Of a DNA stretch of 64,000 bases, positions 34,691 to 46,999 are shown one piece after another. The notes beneath the pieces were generated by a model. The model was not told the DNA's origin, did not search any database, and saw only the letters and a program-made list of their open reading frames with translations. This stretch comes from Magnolia sinica (taxonomy: Eukaryota > Streptophyta > Magnoliopsida > Magnoliales > Magnoliaceae), in assembly GCF_029962835.1 (NCBI RefSeq), contig NC_080586.1, positions 64,302,001 through 64,366,000 of the forward strand. Direction: 5' to 3'. Position 1 is the first letter of the stretch; the number at the start of each line of letters is the position of its first letter. The position numbers and the translations under genes are program-made.

Positions 34691-35869
34691 TCACGTGAGT
34701 CGTTTGTCCTGCTCATCCATGTGCCTGATAATGTGTGCCCTGCGGTTACGGTATGGCATCCTTCGACTAGTATGACCATACGAGGATCGTGGCTGCTCTC
34801 CCTCTGTAGGATAGTCGATGTCGGCTGCCTCTGTCTCAGCCGCGTCCGTCCCTGCAGCCTTTGTCTCCACTGCCTCTGCTTCTGTCTCTCCCATAAAATC
34901 TTCACTGCGCCTTACTGATGTCGAAGCCCCTTTCAACCTCAGTTTCATGCGCTCGATGTTGTTTTGTGTAAACATTTTCATGGGTCTGGGTCGGTCAGTG
35001 GTGGGCATTAGGCCAACATGACGGGAGAGTAAACATAATAGGTGTGGGAATGGAATGGCATCCTTTCTCGTGGTTGCTATGCTGTCGGCAATTATTTGAG
35101 TAATGATGGTGGGCAAACACAGACGAATACCATGACAGATGCTGTATAGAATATCTAACATATACGAAGTAATGTCAGACTTGTTCGAGTCCCTCAGATA
35201 AACGTTCCAGGTGAAGATACTGTGTAGCACCTTGTACTTGTCTTCCAGGTGCGTTGCTCTCAGTGCATTACCCTTATGCCAAGGAACATTCTGTCCTTTA
35301 CAAAAATACTTCGTCATTTCTAGCCGCATAGTTGGGTCATCAATGTTGTGATCCGTTAAGCCTCGACCTGTGGCTGGAATCCCTAAAAGCTATGCAACCA
35401 CCCCAATATCAATGGTGGTGGTTATCTCTCCAATGGTCACCTGAAATGAAGCAGGGTGCGTTATCGGCGAGTGACAGTATGATAGAAATATGATCACTTG
35501 CTCATTTCTAATTGTCCCTCCAAAATCTAACAGGTTACTCCACCCAACATTCTCCAAAATCTGTGAAATCCCAAATTGCTGGATGCAAGCTCGATCGACT
35601 TTTTTCTTATATACTATTTTTCGGACGCGATATTTGTCATACATGTTCGCAGGGGGAGGAGGAACCTGTGGGATCAATTGTTCTGGTTGTATTGGTGGAG
35701 GGGGATCCTAAATTGGAGTACTCCTTTGAATACGAGCTCGCCTAGCCGGCGATTCGGTCGGGGAAGTCCATTCCTCTGCCCGTTTCAATCTACGTCTTGA
35801 ACAGAGTTTGGTACGATCTCCCTTGGATGACTCTCCAACCATGACCTTTTTTCCTTTATTCTTAGGCAT
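34691..35869 (-). pseudogene. Putative plant transposon protein (PF20167-like)
   Basis: Minus strand, start at 35869 (MPKNKGKKVMVGESS, a basic N-terminus). One register runs to 34691 with two internal stops (35708, 35390) and no frameshift. Conserved blocks: KIVYKKKVDRACIQQFGISQ then GWSNLL (N-terminal half) and KYKVLHSIFTWNVYLRD...SYMLDILYSICHGIRLCLP...FPHLLCLLSRHVG (C-terminal half), matching the pattern of the 'putative plant transposon protein' domain often found in plant mobile elements. A Glu/Ala-rich segment (ETEAEAVETKAAGTDAAETE) and a basic end MDEQDKRL follow. The biochemical role is unknown. Decay style matches mudrA: point stops only. Confidence 0.6.
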
Positions 35870-36504
35870 TATGACGATTGAGATGATATTGCCTGTTATA
35901 AACAAAGGAAATAATAAAATAATGCAATTAAGGTAATTAAGGTAATAAAATCATCTGAAGGAAATTTGTCGATATTATGTGTGAGAATGTTCCCTAATTT
36001 GGAAGGAGAAATGGATTGGTTCCAACAGCCCTAATTATATTTCTATTAATTTGGAACTTTTGGCTGGTCGCAAGCTCAATCAGTGAATCAATGATGTTTA
36101 TGGGCCACTTGCTCCCACAGCTAGTGATCGACAATACTAATGGGTCACTCACCACCCATATTACTTGAGACATGAAAAAGCAGAAACAATTCAATTAAAC
36201 AATATCATTCAATACATTCAAATTGTAACAAAAGAACACAATGGTTAGAAAATAATTCTCAATTTTTTAAATAAACTGATTCACCTCTGAAATGCTGTGA
36301 ATAAGTATATTAATGAAAACGTGCACTGTCAACATATGCATGCAAATTGACATAACATATACGAGAAAAATAGATTGTTAGAATAAAAGAATGGTACATA
36401 TTCAACATTCACATCCTATCAGCCCAATGAAGATCTGTGCCCCTACTGTTGCCAAATTGTTCATTTGCCGGCCAAGGCAATTAAGGTAATCCGGGGACAC
36501 ATAG

Positions 36505-37129
36505 TTAATTCATTGCTCCCCAAATCGTATGATCAGTGTTTGCAATCTTGATAGCGTCGGTATCACAGTTCACACAAATTTCAAATATTTGGTCCAACCA
36601 AACACACCCAACATCAGCAATAATTTTTTTTTCTTTTATTTTCGGATTTTCTTCGCATAACTTACAACGACAAAGGCAGGTTAGATCACATTCCTCTATT
36701 CTTAAACCAAAGACCACCATCATAGGCTCATAGATTTGTAACTGGGGCATCTCTCTATAGGAATGATGAATGAGATAGACTCTAATGAAACTTCACCACC
36801 ATTTCAAAAATGGTGGGGACACGACCATCATATATATTGTATGGCACGTTTCCTAAACCATAACTATGACAAGAAGATCAAGAACTTATCCACCATCAGT
36901 GCTTCAAGAACCTGTAGAACACAAACACAGCATTTCACATCGATTGCAATGAAGACAAACATACCGAGATCGTCAAAGAAGAAATCCCTCGAAGAGCCCC
37001 GTTGCTAATGTGGAGAAATCCGGTTGAGATGAAGTGGAGAGAACGTTTTGGAAGATGGATTCTAAAAATGGAATTTGAGAGAAATAAAGGATGGTTGGTG
37101 AAAGTAGTTAATGCTGTATTTTTTTTCAA
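36505..37129 (-). other. Possible two-exon Cys-containing ORF, unassigned
   Basis: Minus strand: a leader (about 37129-36963) with donor-like tcg|gtatgt, a short intron ending ctacag, then ORF 36750-36505 starting MPQLQIYEPMMVVFGLR with closely spaced cysteines (CDLTCLCRCKLC, later EICVNC). The Cys spacing hints at zinc binding, but I recognise no family. 35906-36500 shows nothing clear. Confidence 0.25.
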
Positions 37130-37139
37130 AACCGAGCAT

Positions 37140-38080
37140 CGTCGATAATATCGACAACTTGTCGATATATCGACACTATCAAAATTTCAACGGTCAGAGC
37201 ACTGGAGAGTTCAGTTCTTTGTTCGATATTATCGACCAATAGTCGATATATCGACAATATGCTGTCGATAGTATCTAGAACATGTCGATATATCGAGTAA
37301 AATGGAATTTTTGGAGTTTTGTTACTGGATACATTCAGACGTAATTCAATATTATTGACAATCTGTCGATATATCGATAAGTGGCGAAAAATCTACAATA
37401 GATATATCGACAAGCTATCGATATATCGACATATTATGAAAATGGATCAAAACTTCGCTGCACATTTGCACTCCAGAGTCTATATTATCGATACCTCATC
37501 GATATAATCACAACTTACGTCGATTATATTTGTAATATGTTGATCATATCTACAACTTACGTGGATCATATCGACGATATATCGATAACATCGACCGTGC
37601 ATTTCTGGTTGTTAAATTCGTAAATATCATCGACATATCGTCGATATATCGACATTGTGTCGATATGATTTATAAATTCTCGATATATCGATTAAATATG
37701 GATTTTTTTGGGTTTGCTCGCTGGACAAATGAGGACATAATTCAATAATATTCACAAGATGTCGATATATCGACATGTCATCTGGTATCGATATATCGAC
37801 ATGTTGTCGATATATCGATTAAATATGAATTTTTTGGGTTTGCTCGCTAGACAAATGAGGACATAATTCGATAATATCCACAAGATGTCGATATATCGAC
37901 ATGTCATCTGGTATCGATATATCGAAATGTTGGCGATATATCGATTAAATGTGGAATTTTTGGGTTTGTTCGCTGGACAAATGAGGACATAATTCGATAT
38001 TATCCACAAGATGTCGATATATCGAGATGTCTTCTACTATAGATATATCGACATTGTGTCGATATATCGATATACAATGC
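37140..38080. repeat. Palindromic CGATATATCG array with a 125-bp higher-order unit
   Basis: More than 20 copies of (t)gtcgatatatcgac(a) or near variants, each self-complementary. From about 37740 they sit in units starting attcgataatatccacaag at 37740, 37866 and 37991, period about 125 bp, sharing gggtttgctcgctggacaaa. Earlier units are more degenerate. No coding signal; located in the centre of the MULE between the two convergent gene sets. Confidence 0.9.
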
Positions 38081-38357
38081 AAATCAATATACAGCTGATA
38101 TTTTATTTTTTTTAGTGTATTTTTTTTTTGGAATTTATTCATGTACATTTTTGTTGGTGTATTTTTTTATTTATGTTTGGGTTAGTTTGTTGAACATACC
38201 CTCCATGTTAGCCACCCCCACTAGGGATCGATACGAACATAAATAAATTTCATCATTGTTTATGTTTGGGTTAGTTTTTTTGCTTTTACTACTTGTATTT
38301 TTTAGCAACCAACTAAGGAAAACGTACCTAAATATCACTTTAATTTCACTACTAAAC

Positions 38358-38776
38358 TATGGAGGTGTCCCAAAAGAAAATTTTGATGGATCTTTGGAGC
38401 AATGCTTTGAATGATGCTCAAAATGTTCGTTCCAATAAGCACATTGCATTGAAAGGTATGTTTTGTACTTAAGACCTATTAGATGTGTTGTTGAAAGCGA
38501 TGGAGACATATACTGGGTGTCAAGAAATCTAGGAGTTCATATACAATTGCCAAATTATAAGAATGCATGCTTGTGATTGTTCAAATTGGAAATGTTCTTT
38601 GCAGGAATGACAAGCACGGTTGCGTGAGATGTATGGGTCTTCTGCAGCAGCAACGTGCTGCACACTCACCGGAGCTCGTTTTCTTCATTCTTGTGAACGC
38701 ATCATACAACCCTAGACACCAGATTTGCATGGGCGAATGGTTGATAGTCGGCGGCAACTTTTGTTTCTACCATTAA
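38358..38776 (+). other. Splice-like ORF pair, unassigned
   Basis: ATG at 38358 opens MEVSQKKILMDLWSNALNDA then QNVRSNKHIALK, ending at a good donor aaag|gtatgt (38456). An acceptor ttctttgcag (ends about 38604) precedes exon-like sequence, open in two frames (NDKHGCVRCMGLLQQQ or REMYGSSAAATCCTLTGARF). No family recognised; could be another captured gene piece. Confidence 0.3.
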
Positions 38777-38797
38777 CTTTTTCTTTTGAATTCAGAT

Positions 38798-38980
38798 TCA
38801 AGCGGAATGCATCTCCTCACTTTTATCTGTTTGACTATCAATTTCCACCACTGACCCACTACAAGCACCGATTTCTCTGAATATATCATCGATCCAAAAT
38901 TCTAAAAGGTTATACCATATTTGGTACCAATGCTCCTCCCACCCAAAGACTGACCATTCCCCCCAGTTTTGTAACTTCAT
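38798..38980 (-). pseudogene. LINE ORF1-like scrap
   Basis: Minus strand reads WYQIWYNLLEFWIDDIFREI then GACSGSVVEIDSQT, like the end of DUF4283-type LINE ORF1 (W..v..lP...W....f..IG...G.vv.iD..T). Short, so moderate confidence. 38990-39980 shows no further feature. Confidence 0.4.
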
Positions 38981-39984
38981 GATTTCCCATTTCGATGATT
39001 TCCTCCCATTTGGCCGAGACAGTAGCTTTTTCTTAACAAATGTTTCCCATTTCGATGATTTCCCCTCTTTTCCAACCCAGATGTATCATCTCTCTCGATA
39101 ACCCCTTCTTCCTTTTTCATGCCAAGTTCTTTTAATCACTTTCCAATATGCCAAGCAATATGTCCCAAAAACCAAAAAAGAAAGCTTCATCGACTAGATA
39201 ACGACATGAGGATTAAAATAAGAATACAACAAAATTCCCTTCATGTCGAGATGCATGTTCAGACGTGGCAACCCGATCTTGCATTGTCAACCCCTAAGAA
39301 AGATGGATCTTAGAGGATGTATATGAACAATCATGCATGATTAACCAGGTCATTATCAAATATCAAGTACCGGTTTCTAATTCTACGACTAGATAATATA
39401 TTGGACGTATTGTATTGAACAAAGATCTTTTTGAAGATTGACCTAAGGAGTGGAAAACATTATTCACATCCAACATGAGTTTGAATGGAAGACTGCGTTT
39501 ATAACCTAAATGGGTTGCATAAGTGGGCATGTGAGTTTGAATGACATTCTTGCTTTCAGTCCTTGATTATTTCTTGACCTTAATTATTTACAATAAGTAT
39601 TTGATGTACCACAGAAGATGTCACCATATATTAAGTTAAACATGAGCTCTTTCCTTGTCCTTGGTGTTTTGTTTTGGGTTAAATTGTTTCTACGAAAGGG
39701 ATCGAGGTAGACTAGGAGAAAATTTGGGCCTAGTAGAGTGGCCCATGCCTCAACTATTATACCACTTGTTACCATTTGCATGCGCATAGGAAAATTTGAA
39801 TAGACGAAACTAATGGGAAAAAAGGCTTCAATGCCATCAAGAAGAAGATGATGGAGGTCAAGATCTTAAATATCCAAAGTTCAACACTCTTGATATGGAA
39901 AGCGGCACTTCAAATGTTGGTACGGTGCAATGCTAAGTTAGAAAGGAAGGTTTAAGCTGATTGCTTCCTTTAATTAGAAGTTTA

Positions 39985-40285
39985 ATGAAGAATGTACCTA
40001 CTCCATATATGATATTAAGTTCGACTGAGTGGTCTAGGCGCTGCAACATTGAAGGCAATACTTGATTCATTGCAAAATTTTCTCTATTAGGATCATGAGT
40101 CATTGAGATATTTCAACTCACAATAGAAGACAAGTGCTCACTATGCAAAGTGGACATCATTTTTACAATAGCATAATTTCTTTTGCATTATAAAGCTGAA
40201 ATACGGAACAAAGTAGCAGACACTTTGAGTATTAGGGTGTTGCTATTGGGGAGACTTACCATAGAGGTTGTTGGAATCCCTTGTC
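39985..40285 (+). mobile_element. Ty3/gypsy pol scrap (RNase H end)
   Basis: Fossil fragment inside the MULE reading DHESLRYFNSQ, AKWTSFLQ, YKAEIRNKVADTLS and RLTIEVVG in turn, the same lineage as the chromovirus at 60.4-63.6 kb. Heavily broken; no LTR near it. Confidence 0.6.
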
Positions 40286-40778
40286 CCATCTCAAAAGTGA
40301 ATAAAAGCATCCAACTAAGAGTAAATGGATACAAGGATCATACAATTCCACTTGGGTGCATTGGAAGAATGAGCACAATGATCATACAGGTTTCAATTTT
40401 AATATTCCCCACATAATAGTCACCCAGTTTCCCCTGCTGCAGTTTGGCATGAACCCATAGTTTCCAAACATGGCCTAGAGAAAACACAAACATCCCTAAA
40501 CTCCCTTTAAAAATCACCCCATTGCAATAAAAAGGAGTAGGAAGTGCCCTACAGTGGTTGCATCATTGTGCATAAAATCCGTACAATCTGTAATATCAAG
40601 ACATTGAACTTGATCTAGAGCAATTGCCAAGCATCGAGTTCCATGTGCATTGTACTTGATCGATGAGCATATCGAGACAAACTGAAAATATTGTTGGACA
40701 GTATAAAGTTCATTTCATCATTCACTAAAATTAAAGAGTATGCTATACATCGAAACTTACACTTCCGGTGAGTATGCA

Positions 40779-40919
40779 GAAAATTTTCAAGTATATGCAT
40801 TTCAGTGCGAGTTCTTTCTCTAATCATGATAGACTTGAGAGGAATTCGGATCAACCCTTCCAAGGCTATCGTGATTAGAGAAGGAACTCGCACTGAAATG
40901 CACATACTTGGAAATTTTC
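40779..40919. repeat. 141-bp hairpin, arms 54 bp and about 93 % matched
   Basis: Left arm 40779-40832 and right arm 40866-40919 are reverse complements with four mismatches (gaaaattttcaagtatatgc... / ...ttggaaattttc). The 33-bp loop is itself partly self-complementary. It lies just beyond the stop of the Ulp1-like gene, so its transcript could fold here. Confidence 0.9.
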
Positions 40920-40992
40920 AGCGCTCCAAGATTACTGTAAACCTCCAAATAATACATTCTTATAAAATTTTCTCCCTTGCACTGCACAAATA

Positions 40993-43900
40993 TCACCTCC
41001 TGACTACAAACAAGCAATCATATGCTATCGACTTCCTCCAATCGGAGGTGAATTTTTGCATGTCTATTCTCTCCAAGGTGAGACCGCTACACAAAATGTC
41101 AATGAATTTCATTACGAATATGCCGCAGTCATAACCATTGTCCCGCTTTGGCGCGGATTCATCGAATCTGACGGTCCACTTCTTCCCTTCAAGCGCAGTA
41201 ATGTCTCCAGTGGCATGGAAGAGAACGGGGAGTGCATCGGTCATATTCTTCATCTTATGCTTGAACTTCGGTGTTAGATATGTGTATAAGCTATCCACAA
41301 TAACAATTTCTCTTTCTCTAGGATAGATGACAAGAAAAAACCAATGTGAATTGTCATGATTTATTGGCGCATAAATCTGTCCATGATTCACAAAATAATA
41401 TATTTGTCAAAACATGATAGAACATATAACAGTAAGAGAAGATGTTCTGTGACGAGTGCATTACCCGTTCATAACACCAAATCGCTCTGGCATATGGTTT
41501 ATCTCGCTGCCTGCCAATTGTGTAGGCCATGGTCAGCTGGCCTATTAGCGACGACCGTTCTGAAGCCGAATTGGAGGCCTGGTATGCGATCAAAACTGGC
41601 AAACACCCCTCAAGGCTTTGCTGTTACAAACATGATGAAAGTTCAATACATGTAATAAAATAAAATTTTCAAACAGATTAAAGATTGCCGTAATAAACAT
41701 TTACCGTAAAATACGTAGGATAAAACTTGCAATCATGAGGATATGCTATTGAGAGGGCGTTATGCCTTTTCTCAAGGAAGTCGATGTATGTGTCGATAGC
41801 CTAATCTCCATGATAGTATGATTTCATCATATATCCATATAACAATTAATTACATGGCAATCGATGCATATAGAGAATAAATTAGTAATAATTACCTCGC
41901 TATCAACCCAGGCATCCTTCATCCATATCATTCTGAACCATTTTCCCTCTGACATGTTCTTGTTTACTTCATACCAGTCCTCTGCCTCTTTCACCTCCTG
42001 TGCGGATAGTATCCTGAAAGGATCCATCTGTACAGGAAATGGTATCGGAGAAGTAGCAAAAGTTGTTACTTATTCGGGTTCACGAACCGCCCCAGGGGTT
42101 GTATCGAATGCAGACAGGCCTTGTAATATGACGGCGTCAGTATCCTTTTGGTTCTCCTTTCATAAACGGGAGGAGAAGTGGATGCATGTTCAAGTTCTTT
42201 ATCTTCAATATCATTTACTTCCACTCTATTCCTCAACTCCTCACCCTCCTCATCCTTCACAAAATGCCCCCTCTGTTTAGGACTACCTTCCTTTTCCTTA
42301 TTAAACTCATCCCTCTCATTCGCTAACTTTTCCTTGTCCGCCCCAGGGGTTGTATCGAATGCAGACAAGGATAAGTATAGAGAAATCTTGTAATATGACA
42401 GCTTCGGTATCCTTTTGGCTCTCCTTTCATAAACGGCATGAGAAGTGGATTCATTCCATACATTACCTTTGACATTACTATATGATTGCACATCAAGATC
42501 CACATGTCCAAGTTCTTTATCTTCATTATCATTTACTTCCACTCTCTTCCTTAACTCCTCACCCTCCTCCTCCATCACATTATGTGTCCTCTGTGTACGA
42601 CTACCTTCCTTCTCCTTATTAAACTCCTTCATCTCATTCGCTAACTTTTCTTTGTCCTTGAAGAATCATTCTTTGTCCACAAAGAACAATTCCTTCTCCC
42701 TCCTCAATAACGTTTCCCTGTCATCAAACAATGCTTCTTTCCTTCTCATCTCTGCCCTCTCTTTTCTCAATTCGTCCCTCTCATTTTTCAATTCCTCTTC
42801 TCCTTCTTCAACTCTTCCCTCTCAATCATAAATTCCTCCATAAGAACAACATTCGGTCTACCACCCCTCGTTCCCTCTCCCTTCTCGCCCTTCTCATCGC
42901 TATCATCTGACTCGTCACCCTCCTCGTGATCAATCTCATTACCCTCCTCATCATCTTCCTGAGTCTCAGTAAGCTACAAAAATATATAGATGGATATGTA
43001 AGAGTAAGGATAACTTTATAATGGCAGACATGAAAATATAGTTCATTTTCAGTAACATCTCACCTGGAAACTGTCACGCACAGAGCGAACGGCATCCGTT
43101 TCTCATTCTCATAGTGTTGGTTCTAATTTCATTACTACTGTTGTCTGCAAAAGAAAAAAAAGTAATGTTAAATAAAAAAGCATATACGTCAAGTTAAGCA
43201 AAGTAAATGATGGGGATATATATATATATAAACTTATAGCTTTACTCTCGAAAATAGCATGTATTCTGTTATACCTTCAACCCTTCCAGCCTCGATATTG
43301 AATGAAGCGTGGAATTTGATGCGGAACGTACGAAACAACACACTCTTGTAGGGCCGGTAATATCTCTACTGCCCATACCTATTAGAATGAAATTGTACCA
43401 GGTTAAAAATCCATAATTGACTATAAAGGGAAAACATATATAAAGTAAAAGGTGTTCTTACTTATAGAGGAAGGACACAATCACATACAGTGTACCGAGG
43501 GGAACTTAATGCAACAACAGCAGATTCGATTCCTTGCGACATTGTATAGTATCCCAAACTACCCCAGGGATACCTATAGAAATCATCTAGCGAGTCAACT
43601 AGGTAAATATAATCCATGTTGCACATAGTTTTCGGTTCGGTTCCCCTAAGAAAGTACTCCATAACTAGAAGTAGGGCAACCTTCACGACGTCCTCATGCT
43701 CGTTGGTGTCAACTAATCTCTCAAACACCTCCATTAGTTGCTTCTTTAATACTGAATATTCTTTGAAGTATTTGTCTCTTAATGAACCCGTACTGCAACG
43801 ATTCTTCGGTACAATTAGATCTCCAATCTTAAGACCGGTAATGAGGGCGAAGTCCATCTCGGTAAAGTGCAATAGCCTCCCCTTGATCTCAAATAGTAGA

Positions 43901-44040
43901 TCACTTTTGTATCTTACAAAAAGAAGGTGAAATAGAGCCCCTAAAAATCTAAAGGATGTAACATGCAATAGAAACGAGAAAGAAGATTGTCTAAACAAAT
44001 TTAGACGACTATCGTGCTTATCCACTCCACCCTTCACCTT
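40993..44040 (-). pseudogene. DUF1985-Ulp1 (peptidase C48) gene of the MULE
   Basis: Minus strand, several exons. DUF1985 lies at about 44037-43462 (FRFLGALFHLLFVRYKSDLL, MDFALITGLKIGD, DDFYRYPWGSLGY), donor-like ata(a)|gtaagaac, then an exon near 43385-43270 (WAVEILPALQECVVSYVP, IPRFIQYRGWKGLK), a Lys/Glu-rich coiled-coil linker (about 42850-42060), and a Ulp1 protease domain (41391-40993): NSHWFFLVIYP (catalytic His), IVDSLY (Asp), DNGYDCGIFVMKF (Cys). The Gln usually six residues before Cys is Arg (CGG). Ulp1 enzymes cleave SUMO from proteins; DUF1985-Ulp1 proteins are a known cargo of plant MULEs. Frames are interrupted. It reads inward from the right end, facing mudrA. Confidence 0.8.
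42089..42657 (-). repeat. Tandem duplication inside the Ulp1 gene linker
   Basis: Units 42089-42339 and 42340-42657 share gccccaggggttgtatcgaa and the segment coding EFNKEKEGS...GEELR(K/N)RVEVND(N/I)EDKEL...VYERR(A/T)KRI. The Lys/Glu-rich linker is thus doubled; the first unit carries a deletion. Confidence 0.85.
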
Positions 44041-44289
44041 ATCAAACCACCATGTAAGTAAACACCTACATGTTGGGTTGGGGATTACGGTAGAATATTC
44101 GTCGCCTACAAAGATGAATTAAAAAACATATCAAACATAAAATTCACAAGATAAACGTTGTGGACAAAATCAGACTACGTTGAAAAGAATGTAGTATTTC
44201 ATTAATTTGAACAAGCTTCATATAAAATGGAGATAGAACTGGAACGGGAAATACCGAAAATTGTGCAAGCCAAACTACCAACGTAAGCA

Positions 44290-45030
44290 AGATAAACTAT
44301 AATTTGATCGGGACAAACATGAAATTGAGCGGGGTAAACTACATAATGAGCAGGGCAAGGTAGATATTCAATGGGGCAAACTATAAAAAATTCAATGCAT
44401 AATCTCCTGAACGATGTGTATTCCTGATTAATCTCATTTTTCAATTATTCAACCATATCATTTTACCAAGTTCAACGTTAGCTAGATTAGTGAACACATA
44501 TATGTTTCGATGCAACAAGAAGATGTTATTTGTAATTGATTTTGTTGGTTGGTTAATTAGCCACAATTTCTTCATGAAATGGGTTGGATTCGTATTAGAT
44601 CAAATAAGTAGATGTAATCAACTAGGGCAAACATGAAATTGAGCGGGGCAAACTACAAATTCAATGGGTCAAACTAGAAACTCAGCGGGGCAAACATAAA
44701 ATTGCGCAGGGGAAACTAGAAAATCAGCGAGGCAAACATGAAATTCAGTGGAGCAAACTATGAATTCAGCGGGGCAAACTAAAAAATCAGTGGGGCAACC
44801 TGGAAAATCAGCGGGGCAAACATGAGATTGAGCGGCGCAAACATGAAATTGAGTGGGGCAAACTAGAAAATCAGCGGGGCAAGCATGAAATTGAGCGGGG
44901 CAAACTAGGAAATGAGCAGGGCAAGCATGAAATTGAGCGAGGCAAACTAGGAAATGAGCGGGGCAGTCATGAAATTGAGCGGGGCAAGCATGAAATTGAG
45001 CGGGGCAAATATGAAATTGAGCGGGATATA
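44290..45030 (-). repeat. Right subterminal 21-bp minisatellite, block 1
   Basis: Units caaacatgaaattgagcgggg, the reverse complement of the left array. Scattered at 44290-44395, regular at 44625-45030. It lies upstream of the Ulp1-like gene, mirroring the left array upstream of mudrA. Confidence 0.9.
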
Positions 45031-45052
45031 CTACATACATTCAATGTGGGCC

Positions 45053-46530
45053 CATCTAAGTGTAGGTTATAGGTTTAGGTTATAAGTGTCGGTTATAGGT
45101 TTAGGTTTAAGTTGGGTTATAGCTTAAGGGTTAGGGAACTGAGAATAGGTTAAGGTTTAGGTTTAGGAAATCGGGTTCGGGACCGGGTTTAGGTTTGGGT
45201 TTTCAAGTTTAGGTTTAGGTTAAGGAGATCATATTAAGATTAGGTGTAGGTTTAGGTTTAGGGATTTGAGAATACATTTAGGTTACGGGTTTAGGTTTAG
45301 GTTATAAGTGTTGGTTATAAGTTTAGGTTTAAGTTAAGTTATAGGTTAAGGGTTAGGGAACTGAGAATAGGTTAAGGTTTAGGTTTAGGAAATCGGGTTC
45401 GGGACCGGGTTTAGGTTTGGGTTTTCAAGTTTAGGTTTAGGTTTAGGGATTTGAGAATACATTTAGGTTATAAGTTTAGGTTTAGGTTATAAGTGTCGGT
45501 TATAGGTATAGGTTTAAGTTAGGTTATGGGTTAAGGTTTAAGGAACTGAGAATAGGTTAAGGTTTAGGTTTAGGAAATCAGGTTCAGGACCGGGTTTAGG
45601 TTTAGGTTAAGGAGTTGAGATTAGGATCAGGTGTAGGTTTAGGTTTAGGGATTTGAGAATACATTTAGGTTACAGGTTTTGGTTTAGGTTATAAGTGTCG
45701 GTTATAGGTTTAGGTTTAAGTTAGGTTATAGGTTAAGGTTTAGGGCTCATTTGCCCGGGCGGATTGGAAGGGATTGAATGGTATTAGGGTGGATGACATG
45801 GATTTCTAGGTAATGGTGTTGTCGGTGGATTGTCTGGAGATCCATGGGATTGCTATATCCCTGGATTGTTATATCTAGTTTGTTTGGCACGCCCGACCAA
45901 TCCTGGGATTAAACCTTCTCATCCCTTCCAATCCCTCAAACCAAACACGTCCCACGCAAATTTGAAAGGATTAGGGTGGATTGGATGGGATTTAAAGGTA
46001 ATGATGGTGTTGACAGTGGATTGTCTTAAGATCCATGGGATTGGGATCAAATCACCGACTCTGTTTGGCACGCCAGGCCAATCCCGGGATTTGACTTCCA
46101 ATCCCTTCCAATACCATCCAATCCCTTCCAATCCGACCGGCCAAACGGGCCCTTAGGGAACTGATAATAGGTTAAGGTTTAGATTTAGGAAATCGGGTTT
46201 GGGACCGAGTTTAGGTTTGGGTTTTCAAGTTTAGGTTTAGGTTAAGGAGTTAAGATTAGGATTAGGTGTAGGTTTAGGTTTAGGTTTAGAGATTTGAGAA
46301 TACATTTAAGTTTTAGGTTATAAGTGTAGGTTATAGGTTTACGTTTAAGTTAGGTTATAGGTTAAAGTTTAGGGAATTGAGAATAGGTTAAGGTTTAGGT
46401 TTAGCGATTTGAGAATACATTTAGGTTTTAGGTTACAAGTGTACAATATAGGTTTAAGTTTAAGTTAGATTATAGGTTAGTGTTTAGGGATTTGAGAATA
46501 CATTTAGGTTTTAGGTTTAGGTTTAGGTTT
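45053..46530. repeat. Telomere-like (GGTTTA)n-rich minisatellite, block 1
   Basis: Runs of ggtttaggtttagg mixed with ttataagtgt(c/a)ggttatagg, gaactgagaataggttaagg and gatttgagaatacatttagg in a repeated order of roughly 200-300 bp. The base unit is mostly TTTAGG, not the plant telomere TTTAGGG. Interrupted by a MITE at 45743-46152. Confidence 0.85.
45743..46152. mobile_element. Tourist-like (PIF/Harbinger) MITE, copy 1
   Basis: Inverted ends gggctcatttgcccgggcgg / ccgaccggccaaacgggccc, TSD TTA on both sides (45740-45742, 46153-46155). The interior contains two similar halves around atccatgggattg. A TTA duplication and a GGGCC(C)GTTTG end fit PIF/Harbinger. Confidence 0.8.
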
Positions 46531-46534
46531 AGGT

Positions 46535-46999
46535 TTTGAGCGGGGGCAAACATGAAATTGAGTGGGGGCAAACTAGAGAATCAGCGAGGGAAACATGAAA
46601 TTGAGTGGGGCAAACTAGAAATTGAGCGGGGCAAACATGAAGTTGAACGGGGCAAACTAGGAAATGAGCGGGGCAAGCATGAAATTGAGCAGGGCAAACT
46701 AGGAAATGAGCGGGGCAAGCATGAAATTGAGCGGGTCCAACTAGGAAATGAGTGGGGCAAGCATGAAATTGAGCGGGGAAAACTAGGAAATGAGCAGGGC
46801 AGGCATGAAATTGAGCAGGGCAAACATGAAATTGAGTGGGGCAAACATGAAATTGAGTGGGACAAACTGAAAAATCAGCGGGGTAAACATGAAATTGAGC
46901 GGGGGAAACATGAAATCAGCGGGGCAAACTATAAAATCAGTGGGGCAAACCTGAAATAGAGCGGGGGAAACATGAAATCAGTGAGGCAAACTAGAAAAT
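46535..46999 (-). repeat. Right subterminal 21-bp minisatellite, block 2
   Basis: About 22 units of the same sequence, inside the first 2-kb duplication unit. Confidence 0.9.

Noticed and set aside
34484-34918. Plus-strand ORF of 144 codons opposite the PF20167-like gene
   Set aside because: Shadow frame; the minus strand carries the conserved pattern.
42445-42831. Ser-rich plus-strand ORF of 128 codons
   Set aside because: Antisense shadow of the Lys/Glu-rich linker of the Ulp1-like gene on the minus strand.
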